From Alkalihalobacillus sp. LMS39 (lineage in GTDB: Bacteria; Bacillota; Bacilli; Bacillales; Bacillaceae_F), in contig NZ_CP093300.1 of NCBI RefSeq assembly GCF_022812285.1, positions 1,798,001 through 1,862,000 of the forward strand: a stretch of 64,000 nucleotides of DNA. Direction: 5' to 3'. Made by a program: the position numbers and the translations under genes. The notes under the pieces were generated by a model. It was not told the DNA's origin. It saw nothing but the letters and a program-made list of their open reading frames with translations, and did no database searches. Every line of letters starts with the position of its first letter. The stretch's first letter is position 1. This document shows positions 39,807 through 48,599 of the stretch, piece by piece.

Positions 39807-39910
39807 AAAAATTTTGGTGTAGCAGTGAAGCTTTGAAAGCTATTTCACTTTCAAAAGCGGGCAGGGCTCCGCACTTCGCTTGAAAGAAAAGACGCTACGC
39901 GTTTTTCTTA
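39806..39910. repeat. Long dispersed repeat with terminal hairpin, third full copy
   Basis: Contains AAATTTTGGTGTAGCAGTGA, then CAAAAGCGGGCAGGGCTCCG, then GAAAAGACGCTACGCG with TTTTTCTT, ending directly before the ispH stop codon. It lacks the middle ~60 bp of copies A and B. Confidence 0.88.
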
Positions 39911-39911
39911 A

Positions 39912-40859
39912 TTACTTACTCTTCTGTTTTACCTTTGGCAAAATTTTATTTAACGCAATTTTTCTCTCTCGCACCCATGTTGATTCATCATTAGGGTCAA
40001 ACTTTTCTAAAAAGTCAATGACCTCTTTTGTGATTGGTGTTGGGGTAGATGCCCCTGAAGTGACTCCAACTACATTTACACCTTCTAGCCATTCTAATTG
40101 AAGTTCTGTTACATCTCCAATTCGATATGCTTTTGTTCCAGCGATATCTTCAGAAACTTGGGCAAGGCGATTTGAATTATTACTTTTAGGGTCTCCTACA
40201 ACAATAACTAAATCGGTTTGCTTTGCTTGTTCTGCTACGGCTTCTTGACGTACTTGAGTTGCAAGGCAAATTTCATTATGAATTTCTGCGTGTGGAAACT
40301 TTTTAATAGCATGATTCATAATGTCAGAAACATCCCACTGACTCATTGTCGTCTGGTTTGTAATAATAATTTTATCTACGTTTAAGTCTAGCTGCTCAAC
40401 TTCGTCAACGTTTTGGACAAGATGAACAATATCGGGAGCTACACCTAACGCGCCTTCAGGTTCTGGGTGTCCTTTTTTACCAACATAAATGACATGATAG
40501 CCTTCTGCTTTTTTCTCGCGAATTAAATCATGCGTTTTCGTTACATCTGGACAAGTCGCATCAACAACTGTCAGCCCTTTTTCACGAGCGACTTTACGAA
40601 CTTCAGGTGATACACCGTGAGCTGTAAAAATAACCGTCCCTTTTTCAACTTGTTTAATAATATCTAATCGATTGGGACCGTCTAATGAAATAATTCCATC
40701 TTCCTCAAACGCATCAGTCACATGCTTATTATGAACAATCATTCCTAGTATATAAATAGGTCTAGGTAAATCAAGATTTGCTGCCGCTTGTCTTGCTAGT
40801 ACCATGGCGTCTACAACACCATAGCAATACCCACGAGGGGAAATTTTGTTGACTTTCAT
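39912..40859 (-). CDS. ispH: 4-hydroxy-3-methylbut-2-enyl diphosphate reductase
   Basis: Last enzyme of the MEP isoprenoid pathway, 315 residues. The three Fe-S cysteines are in [15 protein letters not shown] and [14 protein letters not shown] and TAHGVSPE carry the active-site histidines. The start matches the family at [14 protein letters not shown] with AGGAGG upstream. A longer frame to 40928 has no support. Confidence 0.95.
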   Translation of the reverse strand: MKVNKISPRGYCYGVVDAMVLARQAAANLDLPRPIYILGMIVHNKHVTDAFEEDGIISLDGPNRLDIIKQVEKGTVIFTAHGVSPEVRKVAREKGLTVVDATCPDVTKTHDLIREKKAEGYHVIYVGKKGHPEPEGALGVAPDIVHLVQNVDEVEQLDLNVDKIIITNQTTMSQWDVSDIMNHAIKKFPHAEIHNEICLATQVRQEAVAEQAKQTDLVIVVGDPKSNNSNRLAQVSEDIAGTKAYRIGDVTELQLEWLEGVNVVGVTSGASTPTPITKEVIDFLEKFDPNDESTWVRERKIALNKILPKVKQKSK

Positions 40860-40939
40860 AGTCGTCCTCCTACATTTAGAAAAAGTCTTTCTGTCCATCA
40901 TTATAAAGGAGGAAGGAGTGTGTGACAAACAAAAACTCG

Positions 40940-41623
40940 TTAAATGTAAAGTTTTGGAGCTGGAATGCCATTAATAGTTTTTACTTTTTTTTCTATTTCT
41001 TCATCGTTATCTTCGTCTTCTTCTAGTTCGTCGATTGATATTTCCTTTGGCTTTTGTTTTTCTTCAACGGATGTTTTTTTCTTTTCCTTGTCCTTTTCTA
41101 CATTTACTGTAGCTTCTGTTGTTACTTCTTTTTCGTCTTTTTTCTCTTCCATGTCTGACTCTGTTTGCTCTTGTGCGACAGTCTCTGTTGATTCTGTTTC
41201 GTCCGCAGTCGTACTTTCATTTGAATTATTTGTCTTTAGCATTTGATAAAGGGCAGGAACACTTTTTAATAGTGGTCCATATTGTTGAACCATAGGAGTA
41301 ACGGTTTGGACAACACCCATAACACGTTGGGCATTGTTTAACATTGACATTAAGTTTAAGCCACTAAGCGCAGTCCCAGCCCCTGATGCACCAGCAGCAC
41401 CGGCAGCGGCATTGGACATTGCTCCCATTCCAGCAGATGCAGCATTTGCACCAGCGCTAGCACCGCCACCAAATAATTTAGATAGAAATCCACCTGCTTG
41501 TGGCGCCATTGAACCGAGCTGACCAGCTGCTTGTGTTGGCATTTGTTGCATCATTGGTGCACCCATAAATAAGGGATTTTGCATTGGAGGCATTGGCATG
41601 TTTTGATGAAGAGGTGGGAACAT
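40940..41623 (-). CDS. yqfQ: VrrA/YqfQ-like low-complexity protein
   Basis: 227 residues. A Met/Pro/Gln-rich N-terminus (about 1-40), a Gly/Ala-rich block (about 42-85), a short conserved [21 protein letters not shown] segment, then a highly acidic/Lys-rich tail. This architecture and the place beside ispH match YqfQ/VrrA, a putative spore-associated protein. No catalytic motif is visible. It probably has its own promoter and runs into ispH. Confidence 0.8.
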   Translation of the reverse strand: MFPPLHQNMPMPPMQNPLFMGAPMMQQMPTQAAGQLGSMAPQAGGFLSKLFGGGASAGANAASAGMGAMSNAAAGAAGASGAGTALSGLNLMSMLNNAQRVMGVVQTVTPMVQQYGPLLKSVPALYQMLKTNNSNESTTADETESTETVAQEQTESDMEEKKDEKEVTTEATVNVEKDKEKKKTSVEEKQKPKEISIDELEEDEDNDEEIEKKVKTINGIPAPKLYI

Positions 41624-41789
41624 GTATCGGTCATTCCTTTCACAAAATAATCTTCTCTATGATTAACGTATGCAATGGGGACGAAATGGTGAGGTAACAT
41701 GGTGAACTTGTATGTATAAGAAGTGGCGTTTTTTGTTTAACCTATGATAGAATGGACAAGCAAGTAAGTAGTGAAAGTAGGAGAAGTAA

Positions 41790-43106
41790 ATGATGGAATC
41801 TAATTTTACACGTTTTGAAATTAAAGACTTTATTATTAAGTCGATACAAGAACAAGGGTTTACGATGCCAACAGAAATACAAGAACGTTTAATCCCAGCT
41901 ATTCGAGGTGGGAAAGATGTTATTGGACAATCGCAAACCGGCTCTGGGAAAACGTTAGCGTTTCTTATTCCGATTATTGATAGGATTGATGAATCGAAAG
42001 ATGAAGTTCAAGCTGTTATTACAGCACCGACACGAGAATTAGCTTCGCAAATATATGATGAGCTACAGCTATTGCTTAAATATGACGAGGATCGTATAGC
42101 GACAAGATTATTAGTAGGTGGAACAGACCGTCTGCGAACGATCGACCGTCTAAAATCAGTTCCCCATATTGTCGTAGGGACACCGGGTAGAATCAATGAT
42201 ATGGTGGATGAACAAGCGTTACAATTGCATACGGCTACAATGCTTGTCGTTGATGAAGCAGACCAAATGTTAGATATGGGCTTTATTAGTGATGTAGATA
42301 AAACAGCTTCTAGAATGGCAGAACAGTTACAAATGCTCGTTTTTTCTGCCACAATTCCTGAAAAACTCCAGCCGTTTTTAAAGAAATATATGAATCAGCC
42401 GCGCCATGTACATGTTAAGCCAAAAAACGCAACGGCACCAACTATCGAGCATCGCTTAATTCCGCTGCGGCATCGGGACAAAATTGAGCTAACGGTTCAA
42501 ATTGCAACATTAGTGAACCCTTATTTGGCCTTGCTGTTTACAAACACAAAAGAACAAGCCGATGAATTAACAGGGGCAATGGCTTCCGCTGGATTAAATG
42601 TAGAAGCAATACATGGTGGCTTGTTACCTCGACAAAGAAAACAAGTGATGAAACAAGTGAAAGATGGAAAAATTCAATATGTTGTAGCGACAGACTTAGC
42701 TGCAAGAGGGTTAGATATCAAAGGGGTTTCGCATGTTATTAATTTTGCTATACCGAAAGACTTAGATTTTTACGTTCATCGTGTCGGTCGAACAGCCCGT
42801 GCTGGGGAAGACGGGATTGCGATTACGATTTATGACGAACAAGACCATGCTTCGATCGAAAAATTAATGAAACGTGGCATCGATTTCTCCTTTTCTGATG
42901 TGAAAAAAGGGGAATGGGTCGAACTTGAAAAGCCTAGATTAGGGTCGTTAACAAGAACGAAAAAAACAACTTCTTCATCACAAGCTGGGCATGGTGTTGC
43001 GAGGGCCAAACCGAAAAAAGTAAAGCCAGGATATAAAAAGAAAGCAAGATGGGAGCAAGAAAAAGTTGCTCGTAGAGAAAGAAGATTAAACCGGAAAAAG
43101 AAATAA
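41790..43106 (+). CDS. cshB: DEAD-box RNA helicase CshB
   Basis: 438 residues with the Q motif, Walker A SQTGSGKT, PTRELA, DEAD in VVDEADQM, SAT (FSATIP) and the C-terminal HRVGRTARAG. The basic C-terminal tail is typical of the cold-shock helicase CshB (YqfR). It unwinds structured RNA and acts in ribosome assembly. The start is ATG with AGGAGA upstream; nfo follows in the same direction. Confidence 0.93.
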   Translation: MMESNFTRFEIKDFIIKSIQEQGFTMPTEIQERLIPAIRGGKDVIGQSQTGSGKTLAFLIPIIDRIDESKDEVQAVITAPTRELASQIYDELQLLLKYDEDRIATRLLVGGTDRLRTIDRLKSVPHIVVGTPGRINDMVDEQALQLHTATMLVVDEADQMLDMGFISDVDKTASRMAEQLQMLVFSATIPEKLQPFLKKYMNQPRHVHVKPKNATAPTIEHRLIPLRHRDKIELTVQIATLVNPYLALLFTNTKEQADELTGAMASAGLNVEAIHGGLLPRQRKQVMKQVKDGKIQYVVATDLAARGLDIKGVSHVINFAIPKDLDFYVHRVGRTARAGEDGIAITIYDEQDHASIEKLMKRGIDFSFSDVKKGEWVELEKPRLGSLTRTKKTTSSSQAGHGVARAKPKKVKPGYKKKARWEQEKVARRERRLNRKKK

Positions 43107-43130
43107 CGGTTGTAAGGGAGAGGGTTTGTT

Positions 43131-44021
43131 ATGATACTAGGATCTCATGTGTCCATGAGCGGAAAAAAAATGCTATTGGCTTCAAGTGAGGAAGCTGTTT
43201 CTTACGGGGCAAATACATTTATGATTTATACGGGAGCCCCGCAAAATACAAGAAGAAAGCCAATAGAGGAATTAAACCTTGAAGCGGGCGTAGCTCATAT
43301 GAAAGAAAATGGCATCACCGATATTATCGTTCATGCGCCATATATTATAAACATTGGGAATACGCAAAAGAAAGAAACGTTTGAATTAGGTGTTAATTTC
43401 CTTCGCGCTGAGATTGAACGGACAGATGCAATTGGTGCTAAACAAATTGTCCTTCATCCAGGTGCCCATGTTGGTGCTGGTGCTGAACAAGGGATTGCGA
43501 AAATAATTGAAGGTTTAAATGAAGTATTAGAACAAGATCAACATGTTCATATCGCACTAGAAACGATGGCTGGGAAAGGTTCTGAATGCGGAAGAAGTTT
43601 TGAGGAACTTGCTCAAATTATTGATGGAGTAACTCATAATGAAAAAATATCAATATGTTTTGATACATGTCACACGCATGATGCAGGTTATAATATCGTC
43701 GAAGATTTTGACGGCGTTTTAGAAGAGTTTGATAAAATCATTGGAATTGACCGAATTCAAGTTCTTCACATCAATGACAGTAAAAACGAACGAGGGGCAA
43801 GAAAAGACCGGCACGAAAATATCGGCTTTGGCCATATTGGATATAAAGCCCTTCATTATATTGTTCACCATCCACAATTAATGCATGTTCCAAAAATATT
43901 AGAAACACCATTTGTTGGAGAAGATAAATCATCGAAAAAAGCGCCATACAAACATGAAATATCAATGTTAAAAGAAGGTGCATTTAACGAGAAGTTTAGA
44001 GAAATACTCGTAACGGAATGA
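43131..44021 (+). CDS. nfo: Endonuclease IV
   Basis: AP endonuclease, 296 residues, TIM barrel with three zinc ions. Motifs are [53 protein letters not shown] and the C-terminal ETPFVGED. It processes abasic sites and is spore-protective in B. subtilis (YqfS). The start is ATG after GGGAGAGGG. Confidence 0.95.
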   Translation: MILGSHVSMSGKKMLLASSEEAVSYGANTFMIYTGAPQNTRRKPIEELNLEAGVAHMKENGITDIIVHAPYIINIGNTQKKETFELGVNFLRAEIERTDAIGAKQIVLHPGAHVGAGAEQGIAKIIEGLNEVLEQDQHVHIALETMAGKGSECGRSFEELAQIIDGVTHNEKISICFDTCHTHDAGYNIVEDFDGVLEEFDKIIGIDRIQVLHINDSKNERGARKDRHENIGFGHIGYKALHYIVHHPQLMHVPKILETPFVGEDKSSKKAPYKHEISMLKEGAFNEKFREILVTE

Positions 44022-44031
44022 GTTCGATATA

Positions 44032-44068
44032 AAAAAACGGTGTCCCGAAAAAGGGTCACCGTTTTTTT
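44032..44068 (+). terminator. Terminator after nfo
   Basis: AAACGGTGTCCC...GGGTCACCGTTT stem with one mismatch and a 5-nt loop, followed by seven T residues. Confidence 0.9.
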
Positions 44069-44142
44069 AAAATATGCTTTGTGAGACCCGACAAGCTCGG
44101 AGCTCGCAAAAAAGGGAGTAGTTCTATGCTGTTTATGTTAAC

Positions 44143-44415
44143 CTATATTGAATGTAAGTAATGTCCATACTGGGCTAATAGCTGTTTGACGACATTGGAT
44201 ACATGAGGGTCGACTTCAGTTTTTAAGCGCTGAATCATTCGTTCTACTTGTTGCTTATTCGTAATATTGATGGTTTCTGACCGTAACACAGTAAGTACTT
44301 TTTCAGCCTGACTATCTGTTATAGGCATATTGTGCTGTTGTGAAAGGGATAATAGCTCTTCTTTTGAAAGAGAATTAACTTTTAAATTAATCATTTGTAC
44401 AATAACAGGGTTCAT
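44143..44415 (-). CDS. yqfT: YqfT family (DUF2624) protein
   Basis: About 90 residues, all-helical, with INLKVNSLSKEELLSLSQQH and NITNKQQVERMIQRLK. Matches the DUF2624 family YqfT, located next to nfo in B. subtilis. The function is unknown. AAGGAG lies 8 nt before the ATG at 44415; a GTG at 44424 is less well spaced. Confidence 0.82.
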   Translation of the reverse strand: MNPVIVQMINLKVNSLSKEELLSLSQQHNMPITDSQAEKVLTVLRSETINITNKQQVERMIQRLKTEVDPHVSNVVKQLLAQYGHYLHSI

Positions 44416-44583
44416 ACCGTTCACTCCTTGAAATCAGATAAGATACTATATGAAAAAAATGAAGAGGTGTGAACGTATTAGATAAATTAAAAAAAGAAAG
44501 GAAATTCTTCATTTTTGTGGAATTACTATCCAACGTGGTTATTTTTGCATCTGTCACGGCTAATGAGGTTTGAGGGGGACAGT

Positions 44584-45636
44584 ATGACAAATTCTAAAGA
44601 GAAAGAAGAAGCGATAAGACCAATTTTGGATGGGGACAATAAAACACAAGATGAAGGGCTTTGGAAAGAAATAGAAATTCCGATTGTGAAATTGAACGAG
44701 CATAATATTGTAGAAGACGTGAATGATGCATGTTATGGGAAATTTTCAATTAATGAATCCCAACTACCGATTCATCAATTTTTGAAAGATTATCCTTTCC
44801 AAGAAAAGATTTGTAACCTCGTTTACCAGGCAAGGCAAGAAAGGCGTTCACTTGAACAAATTTTTGAGGATGAACATTTTTTATTAAAATGTAAAGTCGT
44901 TCATATGAATAGAAACGACGTTGTTTTTATCTTTTTATATGATTATTCGTTGCAAAAGCAATATGAACAGTTACAAGCTTTTCATGAGCAAATGAAAGCT
45001 GTTTCTCATGTATCTGCAAGTGTGGCACATGAACTAAGAAATCCATTGTCTGTCATTATTGGTTTTTTGCAATTAGCGAAACTAACAGACAAGTTTTCTT
45101 TATATTACGACACAATCTTATCAGAACTTAATAGAATGAATAGTATTATCGAAAACTTTTTATCTGTCTCAAGAAAGAAAACAGAAAGAGAAACTCAGTC
45201 ACCTGAAGAAATTATGAAGTCATTAGTTGAAATTATCAATCCGGAATGTTTACTTCATAATGTTACGTTTACATATCAGTTTTCCAAAACAGAAAAGAAA
45301 GTCAATGTTAACGAAGCTAATATTAAGCAAGTGATGTTAAATTTACTCCGAAATTCAATTGAAGCCTATGGCGACAGTGAGGAAAAAAGGTTTCATATGG
45401 AGTCGTGGTGCACGGCGAATGAATATGTCATTCAAGTCGAAGATAATGGAATCGGTATTCCAAGCGATGTCATTGATCAGTTAGGGGAACCTTTCTTCAC
45501 GACGAAAAAACAAGGTACAGGTGTTGGTATTCCACTTTGTAAAAAAATCATCGAAGAGCATGACGGCACATTTTTTATTGAAAGTAAAGTAAATAAAGGA
45601 ACGAAAATCACGATTACACTTCCATTTCATTCATAA
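44584..45636 (+). CDS. Soluble sensor histidine kinase (sporulation-kinase type)
   Basis: 350 residues, no membrane segment. A PAS-like region (about 33-125) precedes HisKA with the phospho-accepting His149 in VAHELRNPLSV, and a HATPase domain with NLLRNSIEAY (N box), VEDNGIGIP (G1), FFTTKKQGTGVGIPL (F/G2). There is no adjacent response regulator. Soluble orphan kinases of this make-up feed the Spo0 phosphorelay in Bacillus, so a sporulation-initiation role is possible. The ATG at 44584 has GAGGGGG upstream; the longer frame lacks one. Confidence 0.86.
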   Translation: MTNSKEKEEAIRPILDGDNKTQDEGLWKEIEIPIVKLNEHNIVEDVNDACYGKFSINESQLPIHQFLKDYPFQEKICNLVYQARQERRSLEQIFEDEHFLLKCKVVHMNRNDVVFIFLYDYSLQKQYEQLQAFHEQMKAVSHVSASVAHELRNPLSVIIGFLQLAKLTDKFSLYYDTILSELNRMNSIIENFLSVSRKKTERETQSPEEIMKSLVEIINPECLLHNVTFTYQFSKTEKKVNVNEANIKQVMLNLLRNSIEAYGDSEEKRFHMESWCTANEYVIQVEDNGIGIPSDVIDQLGEPFFTTKKQGTGVGIPLCKKIIEEHDGTFFIESKVNKGTKITITLPFHS

Positions 45637-45638
45637 AA

Positions 45639-45676
45639 AAAGTTCTAAAAGTTGAATCAACTTTTGGAGCTTTTTT
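45639..45676 (+). terminator. Terminator after the histidine kinase
   Basis: AAAGTTCTAAAAGTTG pairs with CAACTTTTGGAGCTTT (two wobbles) around 3 nt, then TTTTTTG. Confidence 0.85.
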
Positions 45677-45716
45677 GTTTTGTAGAATAAAAACGAACTT
45701 ACGAAGAAAAAATAGT

Positions 45717-45745
45717 TTGCAAGTTTTAACCATTACTAATATAAT
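45717..45745 (+). promoter_or_regulatory. Sigma-A promoter of the Mn-type ABC operon
   Basis: TTGCAA (45717-45722), 17-bp spacer, TATAAT (45740-45745). Transcription would start near 45752, about 120 bp before the first gene. Confidence 0.75.
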
Positions 45746-45754
45746 TGGTGATAG

Positions 45755-45786
45755 GATAAAAAGTTTCCCTAGTACAACTTTTTATC
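45755..45786. promoter_or_regulatory. 11-bp inverted repeat at the transcript start
   Basis: GATAAAAAGTT and AACTTTTTATC are perfect arms around 10 bp, directly after the -10 of the operon. No T-run follows. It could be an operator or a 5' stem-loop; it is not an obvious MntR or Zur consensus. Confidence 0.6.
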
Positions 45787-45870
45787 ACACATCCATATTT
45801 AGTCACATATAATGATCCATATTCGATAAAAAATGATATTAAGTGGTACCACGTATGTTAGGAGGAGATA

Positions 45871-46629
45871 TTGTTGGGAGAGGTAGTTGAGGTTAAAGGA
45901 CTGTCTGTCTATTATGATCGTTTACAAGCGATTAAAGATGTTACGTTTAGTGCAGAGGCAGGAAAGCTCATTGGGATAATCGGTCCTAATGGTGCAGGGA
46001 AATCGACATTAATTAAAGCGATATTAGGTCTAGAACGCTCAAGATACGAATCTGTGCGAATTTTTGACCAGCCAATAAAAAAAGTTCGAAAAAAGATTGC
46101 CTATGTTCCACAGCGCAGTCAAATTGATTGGGATTTTCCTGTTCTTGTTGAAGATGTGGTGATGATGGGAAGATACGTTCATTTGCCATGGTATAAAAAA
46201 CCGTCGAAAACAGATAAAGCTATTGTTACTGAAGCTTTAGAAAAAGTAGGGATGGAAGCTTATCGAAAGCGTCAAATAGGTGAATTATCAGGCGGGCAGC
46301 AGCAACGTGTTTTTATCGCAAGAGCACTATCTCAGCAAGCGGATATGTTTTATTTAGATGAGCCGTTTGTCGGAATTGATGTTACTTCTGAAAACATTAT
46401 TATTCAATTGCTCCGTACTCTACGAAATGAGGGGAAAACCGTGTTTGTCGTTCACCATGACTTAAGCAAGGTTGAACAATATTTTGACCAAATTATGTTA
46501 ATGAATAAAGAGCTTATCAGTTTTGGTGCTGTAAAAGAAACTTTTACTCCTGAACTATTAAGTGAAACGTATAAAGGGCAAATAAAGCTCTTTAACCATA
46601 ACGATCAAATGATGGTGGTGAGTAGCTAA
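45871..46629 (+). CDS. mntB: Manganese/zinc-type ABC transporter ATP-binding protein
   Basis: 252 residues of the MntB/PsaB cluster: Walker A GPNGAGKST, YVPQRSQIDWDFPVLVEDVV (the Asp/Phe/Pro Q-loop region typical of metal importers), signature LSGGQQQRV and Walker B FYLDEPFVGID. It energises import of Mn2+ (or Zn2+/Fe2+). The start is TTG (45871 or 45874) after AGGAGGAG. It overlaps the permease start by one base. No substrate-binding protein gene is adjacent. Confidence 0.85.
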   Translation: MLGEVVEVKGLSVYYDRLQAIKDVTFSAEAGKLIGIIGPNGAGKSTLIKAILGLERSRYESVRIFDQPIKKVRKKIAYVPQRSQIDWDFPVLVEDVVMMGRYVHLPWYKKPSKTDKAIVTEALEKVGMEAYRKRQIGELSGGQQQRVFIARALSQQADMFYLDEPFVGIDVTSENIIIQLLRTLRNEGKTVFVVHHDLSKVEQYFDQIMLMNKELISFGAVKETFTPELLSETYKGQIKLFNHNDQMMVVSS

Positions 46630-47495
46630 TGCAATCCATTGTAGCTTTTATTGACCAAGTGATGCGCTATCCATATTTACAACAAGCATTGTTGGCAGCG
46701 ATTTTAGTTGGGATTATCTGTGGTGTTATCGGATGTTTTATTATTTTAAGAGGGATGGCTTTAATGGGAGATGCGATTTCTCATGCGGTATTACCGGGTG
46801 TCGTCATCGCTTATATGATCGGAGCCAGTTTCTTTGTTGGAGCAGTTATTACAGGGATTATTACGGCGTTAGCTATTGGGTATGTATCACAAAACAGTAG
46901 GATTAAAGACGATTCCGCGATCGGGATTATGTTTACCGCTGCCTTTGCGTTAGGTATCGTTTTAATTACAGGTCTCCGCGGAACGGGTGTTGACTTATGG
47001 CATATTCTCTTTGGTAATGTGTTAGCTGTTTCTCGTACCGATTTATGGATTACATTTGGTATCGGTATTTTCGTGTTAATTATGATATTTATTTTTTATC
47101 GACCATTATTAATGAGCACATTTGATCCCACTGTCGCTAAAGGAGTAGGAATCCCTGTTCGATTTATCCATTACTTATTAATGTTACTGTTATCCTTAGT
47201 TACAGTTGCTTCATTAAAGACGGTTGGTATCATTCTAGTCGTTGCAATGTTAATTACACCAGGAGCAACTGCATATTTATTAACAGACCGACTACCAACG
47301 ATGATTTTGTTATCGTCTTTGTTTGGCACGATTTCAGCCGTTGTAGGGATTTACTTCTCTGTCTTTTATGATGTCGCTTCTGGAGCATCCATTGTTCTTG
47401 TTGCCTCTGTCATGTTTGGTTTAGCATTTTTCTTTTCTCCTAAACAAGGAGTGGTTACAAAAATGGTACGCGCAAAATTACATCAAGCCGGTTAA
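46629..47495 (+). CDS. mntC: Manganese/zinc-type ABC permease
   Basis: 288 residues with eight to nine membrane helices; family segments GMALMGDAISHAVLPGVV and SLKTVGIILVVAMLITPGATAYLL identify the Mn/Zn (ABC-3) permease family. B. subtilis mntABCD has two permeases and the MntA receptor; here there is only one permease and no receptor, so the system is partial or uses a receptor encoded elsewhere. It ends at a strong terminator. Confidence 0.85.
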   Translation: MQSIVAFIDQVMRYPYLQQALLAAILVGIICGVIGCFIILRGMALMGDAISHAVLPGVVIAYMIGASFFVGAVITGIITALAIGYVSQNSRIKDDSAIGIMFTAAFALGIVLITGLRGTGVDLWHILFGNVLAVSRTDLWITFGIGIFVLIMIFIFYRPLLMSTFDPTVAKGVGIPVRFIHYLLMLLLSLVTVASLKTVGIILVVAMLITPGATAYLLTDRLPTMILLSSLFGTISAVVGIYFSVFYDVASGASIVLVASVMFGLAFFFSPKQGVVTKMVRAKLHQAG

Positions 47496-47498
47496 AAG

Positions 47499-47536
47499 AA
47501 AGAGAACTAAAGGATAACCCCTTTAGTTCTCTTTTC
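47499..47536 (+). terminator. Terminator of the Mn-type ABC operon
   Basis: AGAGAACTAAAGG pairs with CCTTTAGTTCTCT around 6 nt, then TTTC. The same arms recur exactly 1 kb downstream at 48501. Confidence 0.9.
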
Positions 47537-47539
47537 AGA

Positions 47540-48225
47540 CCGTAGACAAAACGCCTTTGAGAAATGATGCTCAAAGGCGTTTTTGTTTTTCTGTATTGAT
47601 TTTTCGGCGATGGCACTGTCGGTTTAGTGTTCCTCCAGTGCCATGTGGCCAATTTTTTCAGGTTCATGGCAGCAAAAACAAGCATCGTCTGCATTGAATT
47701 TTTTTCGAGACCCTTTAGGTTCGTCCAACGTAACAATCGTAGTATTCATCATAGACAAACTCGTGCTTTCGGAAATAGCCTGGAGGAGTCATGGGTCGTT
47801 TGTAATGCATGACCGCTCTTGTCCCTTCTTCTTGAAGCTTCTTCGCAATACTTGGCGTTTTGTATCCAGCATCTACAGCGACGAGCATAGTTCTTTCCGA
47901 ACGTAGAGAAGTGCGGGATCTTATCATCCAATCCAAAGCCTAAAAACCATCGATAAGCGACGTTTGTTTCTATTTCTTTGATCGTTTGACGCATCGATCG
48001 TATGCCAAATATGTATTGAATGAACACCATTTTTACTAACACGACAGGGTCAATACTAGGGCGACCTTTATCAGAAGAATACAGATCTTTCACGAGATCA
48101 TAAATGAAATCAAACTCAATCGCATGATCGAGTTTACGAACAAGATGGTCTTCTGGAACTAGTGTTTCAATCCAGACCATCTCCATTTGCATTCGCTTAT
48201 CTTCCAACTTTTTTGACATCATCAC
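47540..48225 (-). pseudogene. Decayed IS1182-family transposase
   Basis: Three fragments remain in order. The N-terminus (48225 to about 47897) starts MMMSKKLEDKRMQMEMVWIE and runs to HFSTFGKNY. In a second frame (about 47890-47730) comes the catalytic-core piece VAVDAGYKTPSIAKK...YKRPMTPPGYFRKHE, and in a third (about 47735-47540) the C-terminal part RWTNLKGLEKNSMQTMLVFA with NLKKLATW. The fragments total under 230 codons, against roughly 450-480 in an intact member, so two internal deletions with frame changes are inferred. The element cannot be active. Confidence 0.85.
47545..47585. terminator. Hairpin inside the transposase 3' end
   Basis: AAAACGCCTTTGAG pairs with CTCAAAGGCGTTTT, then TTTG. 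On the plus strand it forms a second terminator behind the ABC operon; it overlaps the last transposase codons. Confidence 0.75.
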
Positions 48226-48326
48226 CTTTTCACCCCTGTCCTTTTTTCACTTATATTAAGAAAAAAAGGAGCATCTGTCTTTATTTTAGGAGAAGCAACC
48301 TTCTTATATCCACTAGAAAAAGCGGA

Positions 48327-48432
48327 CGGGATGGGAGGGCCAACTCCTGCAGGACGTGAAGGGCAAGTTGAAATCGACCGGCACAGCCGGTTAGTTCAAC
48401 GCCCGCCTGCGGAAAGCGTGCCCCCCATCCCG
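48327..48432. repeat. GC-rich multi-stem palindromic element
   Basis: Outer stem CGGGATGGG-a-GGG with CCCCCCATCCCG; inner hairpin GTTGAA...ACCGG-cacag-CCGGT...TTCAAC; plus CTCCTGCAGG and CCGCCTGCGG. The composition is far richer in GC than the surroundings. Elements with CTCCTGC/GCGGAAAGCG blocks are familiar from Bacillaceae intergenic DNA, but I know no function. The gap 48226-48596 holds this, a small hairpin (48477-48497) and the terminator below. Confidence 0.7.
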
Positions 48433-48500
48433 GTAGCGAGGTCGGAGAGCCGCATTCTGGCTACTAATCAAAAATGCCTATCGACTTTGTCGACAGGCTG

Positions 48501-48537
48501 AGAGAACTAAAGGAGAATTCCTTTAGTTCTCTTTTTT
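48501..48537 (+). terminator. Second copy of the AGAGAACTAAAGG terminator
   Basis: Arms identical to those at 47501-47532, with a different loop (agaatt) and a longer T-run. No plus-strand gene ends here. Confidence 0.85.
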
Positions 48538-48599
48538 AAAAGATAAAAAAGCATAAAAATTTTGGTGTACCAAAGAAAAGGCGCTCCGCGTTTTTCTTA
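48536..48599. repeat. Dispersed repeat, short form, abutting the ppk stop
   Basis: TAAAAGATAAAAAAGCATAA, AAATTTTGGTGTACC and then directly AAGAAAAGGCGCTCCGCG with TTTTTCTTA; the final TTA is the reverse complement of the ppk stop codon. Confidence 0.85.

Noticed and set aside
40860-40928. 23-residue extension of ispH
   Set aside because: It lacks a ribosome-binding site, while AGGAGG precedes the ATG at 40859, where IspH proteins normally begin.
45755-45786. Inverted repeat read as a terminator
   Set aside because: It lies just downstream of a promoter and is followed by ACACATCC, not a T-run.
48327-48432. tRNA or rRNA fragment
   Set aside because: There is no cloverleaf, no T-psi-C motif and no rRNA-like sequence; the GC-rich stems fit a palindromic repeat.
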